Source: Acinetobacter tianfuensis (lineage in GTDB: Bacteria > Pseudomonadota > Gammaproteobacteria > Pseudomonadales > Moraxellaceae). From it: a DNA stretch of 59,163 nucleotides. Below, piece after piece: positions 54,198 to 59,163 of this stretch. Position 1 is the first letter of the stretch, and each line of letters starts with the position of its first letter. The DNA lies in contig NZ_RAXV01000024.1 of assembly GCF_003611465.1 (NCBI RefSeq), positions 1 to 59,163 on the forward strand, in the 5' to 3' direction. The notes beneath the pieces are model-generated. The model was given only the letters and a program-made list of their open reading frames with translations. It was not told the origin of the DNA and searched no databases. A program made the translations under genes and the position numbers.

Positions 54198-54227
54198 ATG
54201 GATATATCAATATTCACATATATCCAT
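54198..54227 (-). promoter_or_regulatory. ArsR operator
   Basis: ATGGATATAT (54198-54207) and its exact complement ATATATCCAT (54218-54227), 10-base spacer, between the grx-type arsC stop and arsR start. AT-rich dyads of this type are bound by ArsR-SmtB proteins. A related AT-rich stretch lies at 54690-54726 before the other arsC, so both may be controlled. Confidence 0.75.
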
Positions 54228-54234
54228 GAAATTT

Positions 54235-54669
54235 TTATTTCAATCGCTGCCCATTTGCATCCAGTACTTGTTCACCATCTTCTTTAGTGAAAGCACCCTT
54301 TTGCGGGAGTGGCAGAATTTCTAAAACCAGTTCTGACGGACGACTTAAACGAGTTCCTAGTTCAGTCACCACGAATGGACGGTTAATCAAAATTGGATAC
54401 TGAAGCATAAAGTTAAGCAATTGATCTTCAGTCCAATCCTCTTGATCAATTCCTAAATCTGTATATGGAGCAACATTTTTACGAATCGCTTCTCTCACCG
54501 TTAAACCCGCATCCGCAATCAGCTGAATAAGCTCACTTTTAGATGGAGGATTAACAAGATATTCAATAACTTCAGGTTCAATATTGGCATTACGAATTAA
54601 TGCCAATGTATTACGTGACGTACCACATTCAGGATTGTGATAAATCTTAACGTTTGGAGTAGCAGACAT
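54235..54669 (-). CDS. arsC: arsenate reductase, glutaredoxin type
   Basis: 144 residues from the ATG at 54669 (MSATPNVKIYH). The longer frame from 54735 would read through the AT-rich promoter and is rejected. Catalytic Cys15 in IYHNPECGTSRNTLALI; basic residues in LIADAGLTVREAIRKNV and HPILINRPFVV-type block (YPILINRPFVVTELGTRLSRPSE), ending GAFTKEDGEQVLD. It reduces arsenate with glutathione and glutaredoxin, unlike the thioredoxin-type enzyme beside arsR, so the island carries both biochemical routes. Confidence 0.95.
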   Translation of the reverse strand: MSATPNVKIYHNPECGTSRNTLALIRNANIEPEVIEYLVNPPSKSELIQLIADAGLTVREAIRKNVAPYTDLGIDQEDWTEDQLLNFMLQYPILINRPFVVTELGTRLSRPSELVLEILPLPQKGAFTKEDGEQVLDANGQRLK

Positions 54670-54797
54670 TTGCTCAAACTCAACAGGATCTTTGAATATA
54701 TTTATATACGAATAAACATATATATGCAATTCCAAATATACCCATTTTCATAATAAAACTTCTACTTCAAAATTCTAACTTTAATTATGAAGATACA

Positions 54798-54821
54798 AAC
54801 AGCGATAATTTCACCGCTGTT
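54798..54821 (-). terminator. feoB terminator
   Basis: AACAGCG (54798-54804) with CGCTGTT (54815-54821), 10-base loop, T-rich end on the minus strand. Weak T run. Confidence 0.5.
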
Positions 54822-54836
54822 CGATATTCAACTTAA

Positions 54837-56666
54837 CTATATGCGGCTAGCAATCTGATACGTAACAAAAGAGAAGAAATATGCTAGTGAAAACAGATAG
54901 GTAGCCATAATAATTGGTTGTTTCCAACTACCTGTTTCACGCTTGATTGTTGCTAATGTTGCAAGACAATGAGGTGCAAAAACAAACCAAACCAAAAGTG
55001 ATAAGCCTGTTGCAAGTCCCCATCCATCAGGCCCAGAAATTTGACTGAGCAGAGTTTGTGTGACTGTATCTTCATCCCCAGACATAGCGTAAATCACACC
55101 TAATGCAGCAATAATTACTTCACGGGCTGCCATTGCCGGAATGAGCGCAATACAAATTTCCCATGTAAAGCCGATTGGGGCAAAAATAGGGTGAATGATG
55201 TGCCCCAACTGCCCTGCTAGGCTGTAATTAATTGCAGGCATTGTGGCGTTATCTGGTGGCTGAGGGAATGTCACGAGTACCCATAACAAAATTGATAAAG
55301 CGACAATAATTCCACCAACTCGCTTTAAGAAAATTGTTGCTCTGTCATATAGGCCTAATGCCACATTTCTAATATCTGGTAAACGGTAAGTCGGCAATTC
55401 AAAAATAAAAATACTTTCAGTTTTATCTTTTCGAACTAACTTTAAAAATAAAGAAACCAATAGCGCAGATATGATTCCTGACATGTAAAGTCCGAACAGA
55501 ACTAAACCTTGTAAGCTGAGCCACCCATAAACCAACTTATTAGGAATGAACGCGGCTATTAATAAAGCATATACAGGCAGTCGAGCAGAACATGTCATTA
55601 ATGGCGCAATCATAATCGTTGCTAAACGATCTCGTTCAGAGCTAATACTTCTTGTTGCCATGACTCCGGGAATAGCACAAGCGAAACTGGAAAGTAATGG
55701 AATGAATGAACGACCGCTTAACCCTGCTTTAGACATAAGCTTGTCTAATAAGAAGGCTGCTCTTGGCAAATAACCCGATTCCTCTAAGATCAAAATAAAG
55801 AAGAAAAGGATAAGAATTTGAGGCATATAAGCTAGAACGCTGCCTGCACCCGCAATCACACCATCAACAATCAAACTTCTTAATAATGGATGCGAAATCA
55901 AGGGGCCAATTGCACCACTTAGCCAAGTAATTGAGTCTTCAATAAAAGCAATGAAAGGCTGTGCCCAAATAAAAACGGCCTGAAACATGACAAACATGGT
56001 CAGCGTCAAAATTAGTAGGCCAAAGACAGGATGTAAAAATATTTTGTCTAAAAATGCAGTTCGTTTATCACCACTGTCATTTTTTAAAATAACTTGCTTA
56101 GTAATGTATTTAATCTGATCAAAATGATTTAGCTCAGAATGATAAGGTGCAACAAATAGATTTTTTTGATCTAACTGCGTTAATAGCTCCTGAATCCCTT
56201 TTGTTTTCACAGCGACGGATTCAACAACAGGCACTCCTAAAAGTTTTGATAGTTTTGAGGTGTCAATTGAAATTCTACGTTTTTTTACTTCATCCATCAT
56301 ATTCAAGACAAGTAACATCGGTCTATTTAACGCTCTGACCTCTAGTACTAGGCTTAAATGAAGGTGAAGATTTGTAGCATCAACAACACAAACAAAAATG
56401 TCAGGTAATACTTCACCTTTTAGCTCACCGAAGCAAACAGCTCTTGTTACTTCTTCATCTAAGCTACTTGGTTTTAAACTATAAGTCCCCGGCAAATCCA
56501 ATACTCGAACGGAATCTCCTGAAGGTAACTTAAAGAAACCCTTCTTACGTTCAACAGTCACACCCGCATAGTTTGCAACTTTTTGTCGAGTACCAGTAAG
56601 AGTGTTAAAAAGTGAGGTTTTACCACAATTGGGATTACCAATGAGTGCAATATTTTTAGTGTTCAT
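54837..56666 (-). CDS. feoB: ferrous iron transporter FeoB
   Basis: 609 residues. N-terminal G domain: G1 GNPNCGKTSLF, G3 DLPGTYSL, G4 NMMD at about 122. Then a membrane region with two Gate repeats (ILEESGYLPRAAFLLDKLM and GRSFIPLLSSFACAIPGVMATR, second near AMAAREVIIAAL). FeoB moves Fe(II) (and probably Mn) across the inner membrane. Shorter than E. coli FeoB (773) but similar to compact forms. Overlaps feoA by 11 bases. Its presence in an arsenic island is unusual but known in Acinetobacter islands. Confidence 0.94.
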   Translation of the reverse strand: MNTKNIALIGNPNCGKTSLFNTLTGTRQKVANYAGVTVERKKGFFKLPSGDSVRVLDLPGTYSLKPSSLDEEVTRAVCFGELKGEVLPDIFVCVVDATNLHLHLSLVLEVRALNRPMLLVLNMMDEVKKRRISIDTSKLSKLLGVPVVESVAVKTKGIQELLTQLDQKNLFVAPYHSELNHFDQIKYITKQVILKNDSGDKRTAFLDKIFLHPVFGLLILTLTMFVMFQAVFIWAQPFIAFIEDSITWLSGAIGPLISHPLLRSLIVDGVIAGAGSVLAYMPQILILFFFILILEESGYLPRAAFLLDKLMSKAGLSGRSFIPLLSSFACAIPGVMATRSISSERDRLATIMIAPLMTCSARLPVYALLIAAFIPNKLVYGWLSLQGLVLFGLYMSGIISALLVSLFLKLVRKDKTESIFIFELPTYRLPDIRNVALGLYDRATIFLKRVGGIIVALSILLWVLVTFPQPPDNATMPAINYSLAGQLGHIIHPIFAPIGFTWEICIALIPAMAAREVIIAALGVIYAMSGDEDTVTQTLLSQISGPDGWGLATGLSLLVWFVFAPHCLATLATIKRETGSWKQPIIMATYLFSLAYFFSFVTYQIASRI

Positions 56667-56910
56667 TGATGATCTCTACAAAAACTCGTTCAGCTTCATT
56701 TTTTCTTAGGGCAAAGCGTGATGTTTCGATTTGAACTAAGATTGGATCGCCACCAAATAACCCCTTTTCAAGAACTTGTAGAGATTCCCCAACTCTAAAA
56801 CCCAGTAACTCAAGTCTTTCAAGTACAGGGTCTTTGTTGGTGTATTGATCCCCTTTTTTGAGATCAACAATCTTTGCAAACTGATTTGGTTTCACTTGAA
56901 ATAAGTTCAT
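56656..56910 (-). CDS. feoA: FeoA SH3-like protein
   Basis: 84 residues, normal. DPVLERLELLGFRVGESLQVLEKGLFGGDPILVQIETSRFALRKNEAERVFVE is the FeoA fold. It binds FeoB and tunes its activity. ATG 10 bases after the CDF stop. Overlaps feoB start. Confidence 0.93.
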   Translation of the reverse strand: MNLFQVKPNQFAKIVDLKKGDQYTNKDPVLERLELLGFRVGESLQVLEKGLFGGDPILVQIETSRFALRKNEAERVFVEIINEH

Positions 56911-56920
56911 TATAAAAGTC

Positions 56921-58234
56921 CTACTTCAAGGCCAAAATCTTTCGAGCACCATTCAGCACGAATAAAGAAACAATAATTCCAATAATCAGGTCAGGGTAAG
57001 CTGAGCCTGTCCAAGCAACGAGTACTCCTGCGAGAATTACACCCATATTAACGATCACATCATTCGCTGAGAAAATCCAACTTGCCTTCATGTGAGCACC
57101 ACCATCTTTGTGCCCAGATATGAGATATAAACAAGTGACATTCGCGGCAAGTGCAAAGAAGCCGATGATAATCATGAGATTAGATTCAGGTTCACTACCA
57201 AACATAAAACGTCTAACGACATCAACAATAACAATTACAGCTAGTAAGAGCTGAATCCAACCAGCGAAGTGAGCTGCTCTAACTTGATATTTTGCTGCTT
57301 TACCTACTGCATAAAGTGCAATGCCATAAACGGCAGCATCAGCAAACATATCCAGAGAGTCGGCGATTAATCCTGTGGAAGCGGCAATAATGCCACTAAT
57401 AAACTCAATGACAAAAAGCACTGCGTTAATTGCGAGTAGTATTTTGAGAACTTTAGCTTGACTAGTTGGATCAGGACTGTCAGGTAAAACTCCTGTTGAT
57501 TCAACAGTACTTTCGAGCTTCGCTCCAAAACCTAGACCCTCAAGTTTCGTTGTGATTTCTGAGATTCCATCGGTATGGAAAACCTGTAACTTTCTATTTG
57601 GAAGATCAAAAGCTAAAGCTTTGACCTCACTTAGTGGTGCTAAAGCCATTCGCACCATTTGTTCTTCTGCGGAACAATCCATTTTAGGTATGATATAGGT
57701 GCTGGTCTGCTTCGAGCTTTTGTTATCAATATAGGTTTCAGTTGAATTTAACTTTGCTCCAAAACCGAGTGCTTCAAGTTTTGAAGTAATTAAATTTGTA
57801 TTGCCTTCATGCAAAACTTTTAGATTTCGATTTGGTAAGTCAAAAATTAAACTATTAACGCTTTCTAAAGAGGACAAAGACATTCTGACCATCTGTTCCT
57901 CTGCGGAACAATCCATTTTAGGAATGGTGTAATCGCTAATGAGAATTGCTTTGCCTATTTCTTTATGTATGTCTTGTTGCTGATTACTTGTATCTGTTCC
58001 ACAGCATGATTTAGCCTTTGTTGAACAAGGCTGACTACCACCACAAGCATCTACAATGATCTGCTCTTTAGACTCGCTAGCAATACCTTTATCACAACAA
58101 GACTTTTTATTTGTTTCAGTTTTTAAATCTGTACCACTACAAGAATCAGTTTCAGATATATTTTGTTTGGGTTTAGTATCGTCACAAGAACTTTCATTAC
58201 AACCGCAACCACTCATGGATGTACCTATAGTCAT
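56921..58234 (-). CDS. cation diffusion facilitator with Cys-rich N-terminus and two HMA-like domains
   Basis: 437 residues from 58234 (an ATG at 58216 also has AGG upstream). Residues 1-85 are Cys-rich and unordered with repeated CC, CGC and SCC groups. Two near-identical HMA-like domains at about 100-162 and 178-240 share IPKMDCSAEEQMVRM and LEALGFGAKL/LEGLGFGAKL. The CDF transporter follows at about 258-437: IADSLDMFADAAVYGIALYAV (DxxxD site) and FSANDVIVNMG, where the usual second-site His is Asn-Asp. It exports a soft or divalent metal such as cadmium, zinc or lead (inferred from CDF plus the MerR neighbour). Confidence 0.88.
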   Translation of the reverse strand: MTIGTSMSGCGCNESSCDDTKPKQNISETDSCSGTDLKTETNKKSCCDKGIASESKEQIIVDACGGSQPCSTKAKSCCGTDTSNQQQDIHKEIGKAILISDYTIPKMDCSAEEQMVRMSLSSLESVNSLIFDLPNRNLKVLHEGNTNLITSKLEALGFGAKLNSTETYIDNKSSKQTSTYIIPKMDCSAEEQMVRMALAPLSEVKALAFDLPNRKLQVFHTDGISEITTKLEGLGFGAKLESTVESTGVLPDSPDPTSQAKVLKILLAINAVLFVIEFISGIIAASTGLIADSLDMFADAAVYGIALYAVGKAAKYQVRAAHFAGWIQLLLAVIVIVDVVRRFMFGSEPESNLMIIIGFFALAANVTCLYLISGHKDGGAHMKASWIFSANDVIVNMGVILAGVLVAWTGSAYPDLIIGIIVSLFVLNGARKILALK

Positions 58235-58251
58235 ATTTTCACTTATTGCAT

Positions 58252-58282
58252 ATTAGAATCCCTATAGCTACTATAGAGTCAA
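58252..58282 (-). promoter_or_regulatory. MerR-type operator/promoter of the CDF gene
   Basis: Minus strand TTGACT (-35, 58277-58282), 19-base spacer, TCTAAT (-10, 58252-58257). The over-long spacer contains a dyad of two CTATAG units (58262-58267, 58271-58276). This spacing and dyad are the mark of MerR/CadR/PbrR-controlled promoters. It lies between the CDF gene and the divergent regulator. Confidence 0.88.
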
Positions 58283-58302
58283 GCTAGATTTGGTTGATTT
58301 CA

Positions 58303-58695
58303 ATGTTTTTAAAAATAGGTGAGTTATCTGAGAAAACTTCTTGTTCAGTACTAACTATTAGATTCTATGAGAAGGAGGGTCTTATTCCTCAACCTGAAAG
58401 AACTGAGGGGAACTATAGAATGTACTCCGAAGCTTATATCGACCGATTAAAATTTATAGTTAATTGCCGCTCTCTAAATATGAATCTAAATGAAATCAAA
58501 AGATTGCTTTCTTATAAAGATTTACCTACCCAAAACTGTTCAGAAGTAAATGAATTAATTGACGCACATATTGTAGATGTACAAGAAAGTATCAAAAATC
58601 AGCAAAAACTAATTGAACAATTATTAGATATAAGAAAGACATGCGATGGTTCATGCACAGTTGATAGATGTGGTGTATTGAAAAATTTAGCTTGA
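58303..58695 (+). CDS. MerR-family metal regulator (CadR/PbrR-like)
   Basis: 130 residues from the ATG at 58303; a TTG 3 codons upstream is in frame. HTH: FLKIGELSEKTSCSVLTIRFYEKEGLIPQPERTEGNYRMYSEAYIDRLKFI. Dimerisation helix about 80-110, with a conserved Cys in NCSEVNELID, then the metal loop CDGSCTVDRCGVL with three cysteines. This arrangement is that of Cd/Pb/Zn sensors. It activates the divergent CDF gene through the 19-base-spacer promoter (58252-58282). Confidence 0.93.
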   Translation: MFLKIGELSEKTSCSVLTIRFYEKEGLIPQPERTEGNYRMYSEAYIDRLKFIVNCRSLNMNLNEIKRLLSYKDLPTQNCSEVNELIDAHIVDVQESIKNQQKLIEQLLDIRKTCDGSCTVDRCGVLKNLA

Positions 58696-58779
58696 ATAAA
58701 TACAAAGTTTAGACTTAATACGATAGCTCTATAAGCTATTGATACTAAATATGATAAAAAATAAATCGAGTGTATAACT

Positions 58780-58805
58780 CGTAAAGAATCTAATGATTCT
58801 TTACG
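58780..58805. repeat. perfect 11-bp hairpin between convergent genes
   Basis: CGTAAAGAATC (58780-58790), loop TAAT, GATTCTTTACG (58795-58805). Between the merR-type gene and the convergent partial gene; no T run, so termination is only possible. Confidence 0.5.
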
Positions 58806-58812
58806 ATTAGCT

Positions 58813-59163
58813 TCAATTCACTGTCCTCACACTCCCCTGCAACCCTTGCTGAATATCCTGCACAAAACCATCCCCATGATTGAACTTTGCTTTAACCTTA
58901 GGTTTCGACTCAGGTTTCATTTGCTCAGATTCAACAAGTCCATCTGTATAAAACTCATCTACCAAATCCAAGCCTTCCTCCACATTCACCTCAAACTGCG
59001 AATTTACATAGCCCTGTAAAGCGGCCTGATCTAAGGCATGTTGATTAAAACCACACAACTTACTCTTCTGATCAATCTCCTTAGCTGTATGTATCGCGTC
59101 TTGCAAATGAATGCCTTCACGTAAAGTCAAATCCACGTAATAGACAGGGGTGCGATAACTTTG
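58813..59163 (-). CDS. hypothetical island protein (partial, runs off window)
   Basis: The frame is open to the window edge on the minus strand, reading RTPVYYVDLTLREGIHLQDAIHTAKEIDQ then KLCGFNQHALDQAALQGYVNSQFEVNVEEGLDLVDEFYTDG and a Lys/Pro-rich end MKPESKPKVKAKFNHGDGF. The true start is not in view. A GTG at 59136 is inside the gene. No recognised domain; the tail looks disordered. Confidence 0.55.
   Translation of the reverse strand, partial: QSYRTPVYYVDLTLREGIHLQDAIHTAKEIDQKSKLCGFNQHALDQAALQGYVNSQFEVNVEEGLDLVDEFYTDGLVESEQMKPESKPKVKAKFNHGDGFVQDIQQGLQGSVRTVN

Noticed and set aside
54670..54735. Longer glutaredoxin-type arsC start
   Set aside because: The extra residues come from AT-rich promoter-like sequence and are absent from the normal protein.

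Overview
The window looks like Acinetobacter chromosome (about 40% GC). The evidence is the gene order tRNA-Leu, queA, lemA pair, tgt, yajC-secD-secF, relA, rlmD, cysM, gacS, the split pntA1-pntA2-pntB operon, and dusA. Species cannot be named from sequence alone. Two mobile elements flank the core: the right part of a P2-like prophage (1 to about 20310) and a metal-resistance island inserted in the start of dusA (48870 to the window end).

PROPHAGE. Positions 1-5834 hold the end of a P2-type contractile tail operon: sheath FI (split into two frames here), tube FII, E with a -1 frameshift product E', tape measure T, U and D. A counter-transcribed cargo block follows 6 bp later (5841-10146). 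It has a TIR domain gene and a STAND NTPase that are one open frame except for a -1 shift at an A10 run carrying the heptamer A AAA AAG, a two-TM protein, and a membrane-anchored WYL-domain protein. A promoter, terminator and C4-like antisense RNA module (10185-10462) then leads into early genes. These include a winged-helix protein, an AntA/AntB-like protein, a second TIR-type effector candidate (12051-12848), an XRE repressor with a perfect 20-bp operator, a ribbon-helix-helix protein, an Ogr-like activator, a 902-aa primase/helicase, a run of tightly overlapping small genes, an excisionase-like gene and an integrase. The integrase abuts tRNA-Leu(CAA), the probable attachment site; the left end of the prophage is outside the window.

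CORE (20309-48872). tRNA modification (queA, tgt), Sec accessory translocase (yajC, secD, secF), ppGpp synthesis (relA), rRNA methylation (rlmD), a DEDD exonuclease, cysM, the BarA/GacS hybrid kinase, a crotonase, a GlxR-like reductase with a Hyi-like isomerase, rsfS, proton-translocating transhydrogenase, a DMT and an MFS transporter, and some unknowns.

ISLAND (48873-59163, continuing past the window). dusA is cut after about 24 codons. Next come a broken helicase, then arsO, trxB, arsH, acr3, an LMW-type arsC, arsR, a glutaredoxin-type arsC, feoB, feoA, and a CDF metal exporter with a Cys-rich N-terminus and two duplicated HMA-like domains. A divergent MerR regulator with a textbook 19-bp-spacer operator follows. 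The genes form a set for arsenic plus divalent/soft metal resistance.

The best candidates for something undescribed are the frameshift-linked TIR/STAND gene with its neighbours, and the C4-like RNA switch beside it.
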